From Romboutsia weinsteinii (GTDB lineage Bacteria; Bacillota; Clostridia; Peptostreptococcales; Peptostreptococcaceae), in contig NZ_NOJY02000034.1 in the NCBI RefSeq assembly GCF_002250835.2, forward strand, positions 1 through 33,456: a DNA stretch of 33,456 nt, given 5' to 3'. The translations under genes and the position numbers were made by a program. The number at the start of each line of letters is the position of its first letter. Position 1 is the first letter of the stretch. Positions 18,528 through 27,454 of this stretch are shown piece after piece. The notes under the pieces are model-generated. The model searched no databases, was not told the DNA's origin, and was given only the letters and a program-made list of their open reading frames with translations.

Positions 18528-19271
18528 ATGGATTTAAGAGAGTTACTTGAAGAAGTAAAAAATAACAAATTAGATATAGACTCTGCTTTAGATAAACTAA
18601 AAGATTTTCCGTCAGAAGACTTAGGATATGCCAATATAGATCATCATAGACAAATAAGAAATGGATACCCAGAAGTGATTTACTGTGAAGGAAAGAGTGA
18701 TGAACATATTCTAGGAATAATAGATAAAATGAATCAAAAAAAGTCGAACATTCTAGGTACTAGATGTAGAAAAGAGACATATGATAAAATTAAAGAAATT
18801 TATCCAGATGCAGAGTATGAAGAATTATCTAAGATATTAAAAATACAAAATCAAGATATTATTAATCTGGGAAAAGGGAAAATAGTGGTTGTAACAGGAG
18901 GTACTTCGGATATACCGGTTGCAGATGAGGCTTATTACACAGCACAGTTTCTTGGTAATAAGGTTGAAAGGGTATATGATGTAGGTGTTGCAGGGATACA
19001 TAGATTATTAAATAAAAGAGATATCATAAATAGTGCTAGGGTTATAATTGCAGTAGCAGGTATGGAAGGAGCGCTACCAAGTGTAGTAGGTGGCCTTGTA
19101 GATGTTCCTGTAATAGCTGTACCTACTTCAGTAGGGTATGGAGCTAACTTTGGGGGTTTATCTGCACTTTTAACCATGTTAAATAGTTGTGCATCTGGTA
19201 TATCTGTTGTAAATATCGATAATGGATTTGGAGCAGGATATCTTGCCTCAATGATTAATAAGTTAGATTAG
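18528..19271 (+). CDS. larB: Nickel-pincer cofactor synthesis protein LarB
   Basis: LarB carboxylates and hydrolyses nicotinic acid adenine dinucleotide to pyridinium-3,5-biscarboxylic acid mononucleotide, the first step toward the nickel-pincer nucleotide of lactate racemase-type enzymes. The 247-residue protein has a short N-terminal helix region and a C-terminal PurE-like domain with GTSDIPVADEA, VYDVGVAGIHRL, AGMEGALPSVVGGLV and PTSVGYG..FGGL, all LarB hallmarks. The ATG follows GAGG. larC starts 10 nt downstream with AGGAGA. The 103 bp upstream contain AT-rich promoter-like hexamers, including a TATAAT at 18481, but no convincing -35. larA and larE are not in this window. Confidence 0.93.
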   Translation: MDLRELLEEVKNNKLDIDSALDKLKDFPSEDLGYANIDHHRQIRNGYPEVIYCEGKSDEHILGIIDKMNQKKSNILGTRCRKETYDKIKEIYPDAEYEELSKILKIQNQDIINLGKGKIVVVTGGTSDIPVADEAYYTAQFLGNKVERVYDVGVAGIHRLLNKRDIINSARVIIAVAGMEGALPSVVGGLVDVPVIAVPTSVGYGANFGGLSALLTMLNSCASGISVVNIDNGFGAGYLASMINKLD

Positions 19272-19281
19272 GAGAATTAGC

Positions 19282-20016
19282 ATGGAGCAAAGAGTACTGT
19301 ACTTTGATATAGTAAATGGAATTTCAGGAGATATGACATTAGCTACATTATTAAACTTAGGGGTACCTAGAGAAATATTTTTAGAAGAAATAAAGAAACT
19401 AAACTTAAATGATGAGTTTGAAATAAAAATAGAACCTAAAAATGAAAGTGGAATAGCTGGAACAACTGTTGAAGTAGTTACAAAAGAAACTCATGCACAT
19501 AGACACCTTGTAGATATATTTGATATTATAGATAATTCATCTTTAAATAAAGAAGTAAAGAATATGGCTAAAAAGGTATTTATATCTACAGGAGAAGCAG
19601 AAGCAAAGGTTCATGGAACTACTATAGATAAAATTCATTTTCATGAAGTTGGCGCTATAGACTCTATAATTGATATTGTAGGTGCGTGTATATTAATAGA
19701 CCTGCTTGCTGTAGATAAAATATATTCAAGTTCAGTTCCTGTTGGATCTGGATTTGTAAAATGTGATCATGGTATGATGCCAGTACCTGCACCAGCAACT
19801 ATTGAGATACTTAAGGGAGTTCCAGTTAAGTTTAATACAGTAAAAGGTGAATGTACAACCCCAACTGGAGCAGCAATAATAAAATCACTATGTAATGAGT
19901 TTGTAGATATATTAGAATTTGAGCCAATTCAAATAGGTTATGGAATAGGTCACAAGAAGTTTGAATTACCAAATATGCTTAGGACGGTCTTAGGGGTAAA
20001 AAAAAACAAGAAATAA
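19282..20016 (+). CDS. larC: LarC N-terminal part (LarC1), zero frame before the -1 frameshift
   Basis: LarC is the CTP-dependent nickel-inserting cyclometallase that completes the nickel-pincer cofactor. This frame gives 244 residues: the start motif YFDIVNGISGDM (about 7-18), a histidine patch ETHAHRHLVDI (about 69-79), HFHEVGAIDSIIDIVG (about 119-134), and CDHGMMPVPAPAT (about 161-173). It breaks off as NMLRTVLGVKKNKK at TAA (20014-20016), where the family continues. The rest of LarC is in the -1 frame, joined at A AAA AAC (20001-20007). A full fusion would be about 394 residues, close to normal LarC length. In Lactiplantibacillus plantarum LarC is likewise encoded as larC1/larC2 and made by frameshifting. 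Confidence 0.93.
   Translation: MEQRVLYFDIVNGISGDMTLATLLNLGVPREIFLEEIKKLNLNDEFEIKIEPKNESGIAGTTVEVVTKETHAHRHLVDIFDIIDNSSLNKEVKNMAKKVFISTGEAEAKVHGTTIDKIHFHEVGAIDSIIDIVGACILIDLLAVDKIYSSSVPVGSGFVKCDHGMMPVPAPATIEILKGVPVKFNTVKGECTTPTGAAIIKSLCNEFVDILEFEPIQIGYGIGHKKFELPNMLRTVLGVKKNKK
20001..20007 (+). other. Programmed -1 frameshift slippery heptamer (A AAA AAC)
   Basis: The heptamer is in the correct zero-frame register: AAA at 20002-20004 and AAC at 20005-20007, preceded by A. Slipping back one base leads into the larC2 frame (CAA GAA ATA). It sits within nine As. An SD-like AGGGG (19992-19996) lies upstream and a 5-bp hairpin (20040-20053) lies 33 nt downstream. Known bacterial -1 sites such as dnaX use A AAA AAG. 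Transcriptional slippage on A9 is an alternative. Confidence 0.8.
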
Positions 20017-20465
20017 TATATGAAGTAATAGCGAACATTGATGATATGTCATCGGAAGTATACTCTTACTTATTTGAAAGAGTTATAAAAGAAGGAGCTT
20101 TGGATATTTACATAGAAAATATCTATATGAAAAAGAATAGATCTGCTAGTAAGGTATGTATTTTATGTGAAGAACAAGACAAAGAAAAGTTTATTGATAT
20201 ACTAATTTTAGAAACAAGTACATTTGGAGTAAGGTATCAAAAATATAATAGAACAATTTTAAAACGTAAGTTTACAAAGATAGATACAAAATATGGTTCT
20301 GTTTCTATAAAATTAGGATATTATAAAGGTGAACTAATTAAAGCAACTTGCGAATATGACGAGTGTAAATTAATCGCGAATAAAGAAGGAATACCGCTAA
20401 TTAAAGTATTTAATGATATAAACTGTATAATAAACCAAAAAATTGGAGTAAAGTTATTGACATAG
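20007..20465 (+). CDS. larC: LarC C-terminal part (LarC2), -1 frame
   Basis: Read from the frameshift, this frame gives about 152 residues beginning QEIIYEVIANIDDMSSE, matching the mid-LarC motif ANIDDM and then GALDIYIENIYMKKNR, TFGVRYQKYNR and KYGSVSIKLG. These are conserved parts of the LarC C-terminal domain. An internal ATG at 20046 has no ribosome site, so independent translation is unlikely and the product is expected only as the LarC fusion. The frame is open upstream only to 19983. The gene ends TAG at 20463-20465, where the stop overlaps the -35 of the guaB leader promoter. It is not a decayed gene: both halves keep every motif I can recognise. Confidence 0.88.
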   Translation, partial: QEIIYEVIANIDDMSSEVYSYLFERVIKEGALDIYIENIYMKKNRSASKVCILCEEQDKEKFIDILILETSTFGVRYQKYNRTILKRKFTKIDTKYGSVSIKLGYYKGELIKATCEYDECKLIANKEGIPLIKVFNDINCIINQKIGVKLLT

Positions 20466-20485
20466 TGAATGAATTTTGATAAATT
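20457..20485 (+). promoter_or_regulatory. Promoter of the guanine riboswitch-guaBA transcript
   Basis: A perfect TTGACA (20457-20462, overlapping the larC stop) lies 17 bp before TAAATT (20480-20485). A start near 20491 would give a leader that begins just before the aptamer. Confidence 0.6.
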
Positions 20486-20526
20486 AGTATTCACATATAA
20501 GAAATAAAATATAAAAAAGAAGATCA

Positions 20527-20607
20527 AATGTCACTCGTATATACTCAGAAATAAGGTCTGAGAGTCTCTACCAAGATACCGTAAATATCTTGACTATGGG
20601 TGGAATT
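20527..20607 (+). ncRNA. Purine riboswitch aptamer, guanine class
   Basis: Three helices are visible. P1 is CACTC (20532-20536) with GGGTG (20598-20602), extendable with mismatch to 20527/20607. P2 is CTCAGA with TCTGAG. P3 is CAAGATA (20572-20578) with TATCTTG (20586-20592) around the consensus loop CCGTAAA. The junctions carry TATA, the TCTACC segment, and GACTATGGG. L2 ends AAGG, able to pair with CC of L3. The specificity base, equivalent to C74 of the B. subtilis xpt aptamer, is C at 20594 (U in adenine riboswitches), so the ligand is guanine or hypoxanthine. It controls guaB-guaA by the terminator and antiterminator that follow. Confidence 0.95.
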
Positions 20608-20710
20608 ATTATATCAGGACACTAATGAAGTAAATATATAGGCTGATGAAAAAATCCCTATATATTAGCTATAAATAGGTAGGTGTTCTGGAAGCCTGTA
20701 TAGTAATTTC
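20602..20710 (+). promoter_or_regulatory. Antiterminator of the guanine riboswitch
   Basis: Bases 20602-20618 (GGAATTATTATATCAGG) can pair with 20695-20710 (CCTGTATAGTAATTTC) over about 16 pairs with one bulge and two G-U pairs. The 5' strand overlaps the 3' strand of extended P1, and the 3' strand is the 5' arm of the terminator. Ligand-stabilised P1 should therefore favour termination. The 76-nt interval between the strands contains its own hairpin. Confidence 0.7.
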
Positions 20711-20752
20711 ACTTTTATTATTAATGATGGAAGTTACTATACAGGTTTTTTA
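20695..20752 (+). terminator. Riboswitch-controlled terminator before guaB
   Basis: CCTGTATAGTAATTT (20695-20709) pairs with AAGTTACTATACAGG (20731-20745) over 15 bp with one G-U, followed by TTTTTTATT. It lies 90 nt before the guaB start and forms when guanine is bound. Confidence 0.92.
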
Positions 20753-20797
20753 TTATACTTTTTTAATACGAATGAAAACAATTCAACTATGATTTAA

Positions 20798-22306
<1,509 letters not shown>

Positions 22307-22310
22307 TATT

Positions 22311-23843
22311 ATGAAGCATGAATTAGTACTTGTAGTAGACTTTGGTGGACAATACAACCAACTAATAGCAAGAAGAGTAAGAGAAAATAATGTATATTGT
22401 GAAATAATTCCTTATACTACAGATATAGATAAAATAAAAGCTATGAACCCAAAAGGTATAATATTCACAGGTGGTCCAAATAGTGCATACTTAGAAAACT
22501 CGCCTAAAATAGCTAAAGAAATATTCGAAATAGGGGTTCCTATATTAGGAATATGTTACGGAATACAAGTAATGTCTCATATACTTGGTGGAAATGTAAG
22601 AAAAGGAACGAATGCAGAAAAAGAATACGGAAAAACAGAAATAGCATATAATGAATCTGCAATATTTGAAGGGATATCTACAAATATAGTATGGATGAGT
22701 CATACTGATCTAATAGATAAACTTCCAGAAGGATTTAAGTCAATAGCTCAAACTAAAGACTGTCCAGTAGCAGCTATGGAAAATGCTGAAAAGAAACTAT
22801 ACGGAGTTCAATTCCATCCAGAAGTTGAACATTGCCAAGAAGGAGATAAAGTACTTAAAAACTTCTTATACAATGTTTGTGGAGTAAGTGGAGATTGGAC
22901 TACGGATTCATTTATAGCAGATAAAATAAAAGAATTAAAAGAGACAATTGGAGATAAAAAAGTACTATGTGCTTTAAGTGGTGGAGTGGATTCATCAGTA
23001 GCAGCAGTACTTGTTCACAGAGCTATAGGAGATAACTTAACTTGTGTATTCGTTGACCATGGATTACTAAGAAAAAATGAAGGTGACGATGTAGAAAGAA
23101 TATTCAGAGATAAGTTTGATATGAACTTAATAAGAGTTAATTGTGAAGATAGATTCTTAGGTAAATTAAAAGGTATAACAGAACCTGAAGCTAAGAGAAA
23201 AATAATAGGAGAAGAGTTCATAAGAGTATTTGAAGAAGAATCAAATAAACTTGGTAAGATGGACTTCTTAGTTCAAGGAACTATATATCCAGACGTAGTT
23301 GAAAGTGGACATGGAGAAGCTGCAACTATAAAATCTCACCATAACGTAGGTGGAATACCTGAAGATATAGAATTCCAAATAGTTGAACCTTTAAGAGAAT
23401 TATTCAAAGATGAAGTTAGAAAAATAGGTTTAGAATTAGGAATTGAAGAAGGATTAATATTCAGACATCCATTCCCAGGACCAGGACTTGGAATAAGAGT
23501 TATAGGCGAAGTAACAAAAGAAAAATGTGATATCTTAAGAGAAGCTGACGCAATATACATGGATATATTAAAAGAACATGGATTATATAGAGAAATATGG
23601 CAGGCATTTGCTACATTACCAGATGTAAAAACTGTTGGAGTTATGGGAGATGAAAGAACTTATGCTTACTTGGTAGGTATAAGAGCTGTTACATCTTCTG
23701 ACGGAATGACTTCTGACTGGTACAAAATGCCATACGATGTATTAGAAAAAATATCTAATAGAATAGTAAATGAAGTTGATGGAGCAAATAGAGTAGTTTA
23801 CGATATAACTTCTAAACCACCAGGAACAATAGAGTGGGAATAA
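22311..23843 (+). CDS. guaA: GMP synthase (glutamine-hydrolysing)
   Basis: GuaA aminates XMP to GMP using glutamine and ATP. The 510-residue protein has an N-terminal class I glutaminase domain with Cys82 in GICYGIQ and His169/Glu171 in QFHPEVEH. An ATP pyrophosphatase domain with LSGGVDSS (about 222-229) follows, then the C-terminal dimerisation domain ending [13 protein letters not shown], the invariant GuaA tail. It starts 4 nt after the guaB stop with AAGGGGAG inside the end of guaB, so the two are one operon. A hairpin terminator follows about 33 nt after the stop. Confidence 0.98.
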   Translation: MKHELVLVVDFGGQYNQLIARRVRENNVYCEIIPYTTDIDKIKAMNPKGIIFTGGPNSAYLENSPKIAKEIFEIGVPILGICYGIQVMSHILGGNVRKGTNAEKEYGKTEIAYNESAIFEGISTNIVWMSHTDLIDKLPEGFKSIAQTKDCPVAAMENAEKKLYGVQFHPEVEHCQEGDKVLKNFLYNVCGVSGDWTTDSFIADKIKELKETIGDKKVLCALSGGVDSSVAAVLVHRAIGDNLTCVFVDHGLLRKNEGDDVERIFRDKFDMNLIRVNCEDRFLGKLKGITEPEAKRKIIGEEFIRVFEEESNKLGKMDFLVQGTIYPDVVESGHGEAATIKSHHNVGGIPEDIEFQIVEPLRELFKDEVRKIGLELGIEEGLIFRHPFPGPGLGIRVIGEVTKEKCDILREADAIYMDILKEHGLYREIWQAFATLPDVKTVGVMGDERTYAYLVGIRAVTSSDGMTSDWYKMPYDVLEKISNRIVNEVDGANRVVYDITSKPPGTIEWE

Positions 23844-23875
23844 TAAATAACTAATAAAATAATTTTAATTTATAT

Positions 23876-23908
23876 AAAAAATAAAAGGTTTAAAGCCTTT
23901 TATTTTTT
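23876..23908 (+). terminator. guaBA terminator
   Basis: AAAAATAAAAGG pairs with CCTTTTATTTTT around a 7-nt loop (TTTAAAG), ending in a T-run. Confidence 0.85.
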
Positions 23909-23913
23909 GCTCT

Positions 23914-23941
23914 TTGGTTAAAATTAAATATAAAATATAAT
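23914..23941 (+). promoter_or_regulatory. Candidate promoter for the BMP lipoprotein gene
   Basis: TTGGTT lies 16 bp before a perfect TATAAT (23936-23941). The leader would be about 70 nt and has no recognisable riboswitch fold or PurBox. Confidence 0.3.
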
Positions 23942-24018
23942 TTTAAAAATAAATAAAGCAACAATATCATAGAATATATAGACATAAAGAAAATATTTTA
24001 AGACATCAGGAGGAAAAT

Positions 24019-25047
24019 ATGATATTTAAGAAAGTAACAGCTTTAAGCACAGCAATAATAATCGCATCATTAAGTTTAGTAGGATGTAACTCAAAATCAT
24101 CTTCGACAAATGGAGAGTCTAAAGAACAATTCAAGGTAGGAATGGTTGCCGATGTTGGTGGAATAAATGATGAATCATTTAATCAATCTGCTTGGGAAGG
24201 ATTACAACAAGCTGAAAAAGAACTTGGCATAGAAATAAAGGTAGTTGAGTCTAAGCAACAATCTGAGTATATGTCTAATTTAGAAAGCCTTGTTGATCAA
24301 GATCTAGATTTAATTATAGGTGTTGGATACACTATGGCTGAGGATATAAAAACAGAAGCTAATAATTATCCAGATCAACAATTTGCTATAATTGATGAAA
24401 CATATGAAGAAATACCTGAAAATGTAACACCAATACTATTTAAAGAAAATGAAGCGGCATATTTAACTGGTCTTATAGCTGGTAAAATGACAGATACTAA
24501 TCAATTAGGTTTCTTAGGCGGTATGAAATCTCCAGTTGTATCTAGATTTGAATATGGATTTAAGGCAGGGGTAAAAGCAGGCAATGAATCTGCAGAAGTA
24601 AAAACTCAATATGCAGGAACATTTGGTGATGCGGCTAAGGGTAAATCTATAGCTAACCAACTTTACTCTGGAGGTGCTGACATAATGCTTGCAGCAGCTG
24701 GCGGAACAGGTATGGGAGCAATAGAATCAGCTAAAGAACAAGGGAAATTTATAATTGGTGTTGATAGAGATCAAAGTGATTTAGCACCTCAAAACGTATT
24801 AACATCTGCTTTAAAGAAGGTTAATGTAGGTGTATTTGAAACAGTTAAAGAACTTGTAGAAGGTAACTTAACAGGCGGACAAGCTAAAATATATGGATTA
24901 GAGCAAGATGGTGTAGGTATAGCTCCAAATACTCAAAATATTATACCACAAGAAGTATTAGACTTTGTAAATAGCCAGATAGAACAAATAAAAAGTGGAA
25001 AAATAACAGTTCCAGCAACTGAAGAAGAATATAATAATCAAAAATAA
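24019..25047 (+). CDS. BMP/PnrA-family substrate-binding lipoprotein (probable nucleoside receptor)
   Basis: This 342-residue extracellular solute receptor is anchored by lipid. It has a signal peptide and lipobox ending LVGC, with Cys23 as lipid site, then a Ser-rich linker. The mature part starts FKVGMVADVGGINDESFNQSAWEGL, the conserved start of the BMP (PnrA/BmpA/TmpC) family that binds purine nucleosides in several bacteria. The later segments ADIMLAAAGGTGMGAIESA and IIGVDRDQSD support this. The usual ABC ATPase and two permeases of such systems are not adjacent, so it probably feeds a transporter encoded elsewhere. Its place between guaBA and a purine permease fits nucleoside salvage. 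The ATG follows AGGAGG. Confidence 0.88.
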   Translation: MIFKKVTALSTAIIIASLSLVGCNSKSSSTNGESKEQFKVGMVADVGGINDESFNQSAWEGLQQAEKELGIEIKVVESKQQSEYMSNLESLVDQDLDLIIGVGYTMAEDIKTEANNYPDQQFAIIDETYEEIPENVTPILFKENEAAYLTGLIAGKMTDTNQLGFLGGMKSPVVSRFEYGFKAGVKAGNESAEVKTQYAGTFGDAAKGKSIANQLYSGGADIMLAAAGGTGMGAIESAKEQGKFIIGVDRDQSDLAPQNVLTSALKKVNVGVFETVKELVEGNLTGGQAKIYGLEQDGVGIAPNTQNIIPQEVLDFVNSQIEQIKSGKITVPATEEEYNNQK

Positions 25048-25052
25048 TATAC

Positions 25053-25098
25053 TTATAAATATAAAACGACCTTAACAAAGGTCGTTTTATATTTATAA
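25053..25098. terminator. Bidirectional terminator between convergent genes
   Basis: A 21-bp stem with core ACGACCTT / AAGGTCGT, a 4-nt loop AACA, and A/T-rich outer arms supplies a T-run for both strands. It serves the BMP gene (+) and the unknown membrane gene (-). Confidence 0.8.
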
Positions 25099-25099
25099 T

Positions 25100-25669
25100 C
25101 TATTTTTTAATAGATGCTTCTCCTAATAGAAATCCTATAGAGCTACACAGTAAATCCCTTAATTGACCAACACCATTTATCTTATCAAGTGGAACTACTG
25201 CATCATTCATGTGAATCATGTACAAATATATAAGAGCAAGTAGAGAGATTATAGATATAGCTAAAGCAATTAGAATTTGAGCTACATTTCCTTCTCTATA
25301 GTTGTAATTATTTATTTCTGATTCACACTTTGTATCATAGCTATTTATGTTTAATTTTGTATTATGTGTTTTATCTGTATTTTCAATTGTTACTACTGAA
25401 GAAGAATCTATATTATTCGATAATGAATTACTTTTCTCGCATTTAAGATTTGAACTTAATATGAAACCAAAAATAGAAGATAAACCAGCTCTTAAAGTTA
25501 CCTCTATAGATTTTGTATACTCGTTTACTATACTAGCTGTAAAAATGACATAGAGGCAACTTATTAGTAGTAAAAATCCTATATATAATAATGCTTTAGC
25601 TGATAAGTTGATTTTATTCCAATCATTAATGAGTTCTATAAAGAGAGATTTTATCCTGCTACATTTCAT
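25100..25669 (-). CDS. Unrecognised membrane protein with an internal repeat
   Basis: I do not recognise this 189-residue protein. It has membrane segments near 25-46 and 130-152, each followed about 15-20 residues later by a related shorter hydrophobic motif: LRAGLSSIFGFIL (59-71) and LRDLLCSSIGFLLG (170-183). The two halves therefore look like a duplicated unit of transmembrane helix plus short LR-L-SSI-GF segment. Between them lies a polar, Ser/Asn-rich linker (about 73-127). There is no signal peptidase site and no known motif. The start (complement of 25667-25669) has AAGGATG upstream. It appears monocistronic, with its own promoter and terminator. A holin-like or small envelope protein is conceivable but unsupported. 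Confidence 0.65.
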   Translation of the reverse strand: MKCSRIKSLFIELINDWNKINLSAKALLYIGFLLLISCLYVIFTASIVNEYTKSIEVTLRAGLSSIFGFILSSNLKCEKSNSLSNNIDSSSVVTIENTDKTHNTKLNINSYDTKCESEINNYNYREGNVAQILIALAISIISLLALIYLYMIHMNDAVVPLDKINGVGQLRDLLCSSIGFLLGEASIKK

Positions 25670-25695
25670 ATAACCACATCCTTATAAAAGTAGGG

Positions 25696-25724
25696 GTTAT
25701 ATATAGTATTAAGAATAACGACAA
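25696..25724 (-). promoter_or_regulatory. Candidate promoter of the unknown membrane gene
   Basis: On the minus strand TTGTCG (25719-25724) and TATAAC (25696-25701) are 17 bp apart, 27 bp upstream of the start codon. Confidence 0.45.
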
Positions 25725-25780
25725 AATGTGACAAAGTATATAATAAGTAAGTAAAAAATATTATTAATAAAATGATGGAT

Positions 25781-25825
25781 AAATACGAACTTTATAATTG
25801 AGTAAATAAAGAAATGTTATAAAAT
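25781..25825. promoter_or_regulatory. PurBox-like pair upstream of the purine permease
   Basis: AAATACGAACTTT (25781-25793) fits the PurR box consensus (AWWWCCGAACWWT) except for A instead of the first C. A degenerate inverse box, AATGTTATAAAAA (25813-25825), lies 19 bp further on, just before the -35. One strong and one weak box is common for PurR sites. Confidence 0.5.
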
Positions 25826-25827
25826 AG

Positions 25828-25856
25828 TTGAAAAAAAGTAAGGTTTAATATATAAT
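25828..25856 (+). promoter_or_regulatory. Sigma-A promoter of the purine permease gene
   Basis: TTGAAA (25828-25833), 17 bp, TATAAT (25851-25856). The expected start is near 25863. A further box-like sequence AAACACGAACGAT (25876-25888) lies just inside the transcript. Confidence 0.75.
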
Positions 25857-25922
25857 TAGTTTGTAAAGTTAATTAAAACACGAACGATTATATTGATGTA
25901 TAATAAAAATAGGAGGATTTAT

Positions 25923-27254
25923 ATGCAAATAGCACAAAACAGCAATAATAACTTTTTAGATAAAATATTTAAACTATCTGCTCATAACACAAATGTAAAA
26001 ACGGAGATATTAGCAGGAGTAACTACATTTATGACGATGGCATACATACTAGTAGTTAATGCAGATATATTAGGTGCAGCAGGTATGGATAAAAGTGCAG
26101 TATTCGCGGCAACTGCAATAGCTGCGTTTGTAGGATGTATAGCTATGGGATTATTAGCAAACTATCCAATAGCATTAGCTCCAGGTATGGGATTAAATGC
26201 ATTCTTTGCTTATACTGTAGTACTAGGTATGGGATATGATTGGCAATTTGCACTATGTGCGGTATTAATAGAAGGAATAATATTTATAATACTTACAGCA
26301 ACAAATGTTAGAGAAAAAATAATAGACTGCATACCAGCAGTTTTAAAACATGCAGTTACAGCAGGAATAGGACTTTTTATAGCTCTAGTAGGATTATCAA
26401 ATGCAGGTATAGTTGTTAACGGAGCAACTATAGTACAGTTAGGTAATATGCATGATCCATTAGTTCTATTATCAATATTAGGCTTAATAATAGCAGCGAT
26501 ACTTATAGTTAAAAATGTAAAAGGGGCATTCCTTTTAGGTATGATAATAATATCAGTTATAGGTATGGTAGCAGGAATCGTAGAAGCTCCAAAGGCAATA
26601 ATATCAGCTGTACCATCTATAAAACCTGTATTTTTACAAGCATTAACAGTTCCAGCGAGTGAAATATTCAGTCTTAATATGGTAGTAATCGTATTTACAT
26701 TCTTATTTGTAGATTTATTCGATACAGTAGGATGTTTAGTAGGTGTAGCATCTAAAGGCGATATGCTAGATGAAGATGGTAAATTGCCAAAGGCTAAGCA
26801 AGCTTTATTTGCAGATGCAATAGGTACTACAGCAGGAGCTCTTTTAGGAACATCTACAGTTACAGCATTTATTGAAAGTGCATCAGGAATAGGTGAAGGT
26901 GGTAAGACAGGATTAACAGCAGTTACTACTGGAATATTATTCTTATTATCATTATTCTTTGCACCAATATTTACATCAATACCTACTCAAGCAACTGCAC
27001 CAGTACTTATTATAGTTGGTGTTATGATGGCAGGTTCACTTACTAAAATAGATTTCAATGATTTTACTAATGCAATACCGGCATTCTTAACATTTGCTAT
27101 GATGCCACTTGCATATAGTATAGCTGATGGGATAATATTTGGGATAATATCATTTACAATATTAAAATTAGTTACTAAAAAATACAAAGAAGTTAATTTA
27201 TCTTTAATAATACTTTCTATATTATTTATATGTAAGTTTATATTCTTAGGATAA
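25923..27254 (+). CDS. pbuG: NCS2/AzgA-type purine nucleobase permease (PbuG-like)
   Basis: This is a 443-residue membrane transporter for guanine/hypoxanthine, or possibly adenine, by proton symport. The start is the ATG at 25923, 6 nt after AGGAGG (25911-25916); an in-frame ATG at 25893 lacks a ribosome site. AzgA-family marks are TTFMTMAYILVVNADIL, ALAPGMGLNAFFAYTVV, VTAGIGLFIALVGL, FLFVDLFDTVG and the ESASGIGEGGKTGLTAV loop in the second substrate half-site. About 12-14 membrane helices are expected. The PurBox-like sites in front suggest PurR control together with the pur operon. B. subtilis pbuG is also in the PurR regulon. The exact base transported is inferred from the family only. 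Confidence 0.9.
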   Translation: MQIAQNSNNNFLDKIFKLSAHNTNVKTEILAGVTTFMTMAYILVVNADILGAAGMDKSAVFAATAIAAFVGCIAMGLLANYPIALAPGMGLNAFFAYTVVLGMGYDWQFALCAVLIEGIIFIILTATNVREKIIDCIPAVLKHAVTAGIGLFIALVGLSNAGIVVNGATIVQLGNMHDPLVLLSILGLIIAAILIVKNVKGAFLLGMIIISVIGMVAGIVEAPKAIISAVPSIKPVFLQALTVPASEIFSLNMVVIVFTFLFVDLFDTVGCLVGVASKGDMLDEDGKLPKAKQALFADAIGTTAGALLGTSTVTAFIESASGIGEGGKTGLTAVTTGILFLLSLFFAPIFTSIPTQATAPVLIIVGVMMAGSLTKIDFNDFTNAIPAFLTFAMMPLAYSIADGIIFGIISFTILKLVTKKYKEVNLSLIILSILFICKFIFLG

Positions 27255-27256
27255 AT

Positions 27257-27296
27257 AAAAAAGAGGTTGTCTAACGACAACCTCTTTTTTATTTTT
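27257..27296 (+). terminator. Terminator of the purine permease gene
   Basis: AAAAAAGAGGTTGTC (27257-27271) pairs perfectly with GACAACCTCTTTTTT (27276-27290) around TAAC, followed by ATTTTT. Confidence 0.92.
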
Positions 27297-27454
27297 AAGA
27301 ATTAATTAAAAATAAAATGCGAACGTTTAAAGTGATTGTATTTGGCGAGATTTGTAGAAAGAAATATAAAATGAAATACTTTAAAAAATAAAAAATTAGT
27401 GAATTATACTTAAAAAACGAAAGTAATGCAGTGATAAAGTACAAAATAACATAA

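Noticed and set aside
19282..20465. larC as a frameshifted pseudogene
   Set aside because: Both halves retain family motifs, the shift is exactly -1 at a canonical slippery heptamer, and LarC is known to be made by frameshifting in L. plantarum.
20465..20494. Hairpin GTGAAT/ATTCAC after larC as a terminator
   Set aside because: The stem is weak, no T-run follows, and it overlaps the likely guaB leader promoter.
20531..20605. Adenine-class riboswitch
   Set aside because: The specificity position is C (20594), not U, and the downstream genes make GMP.
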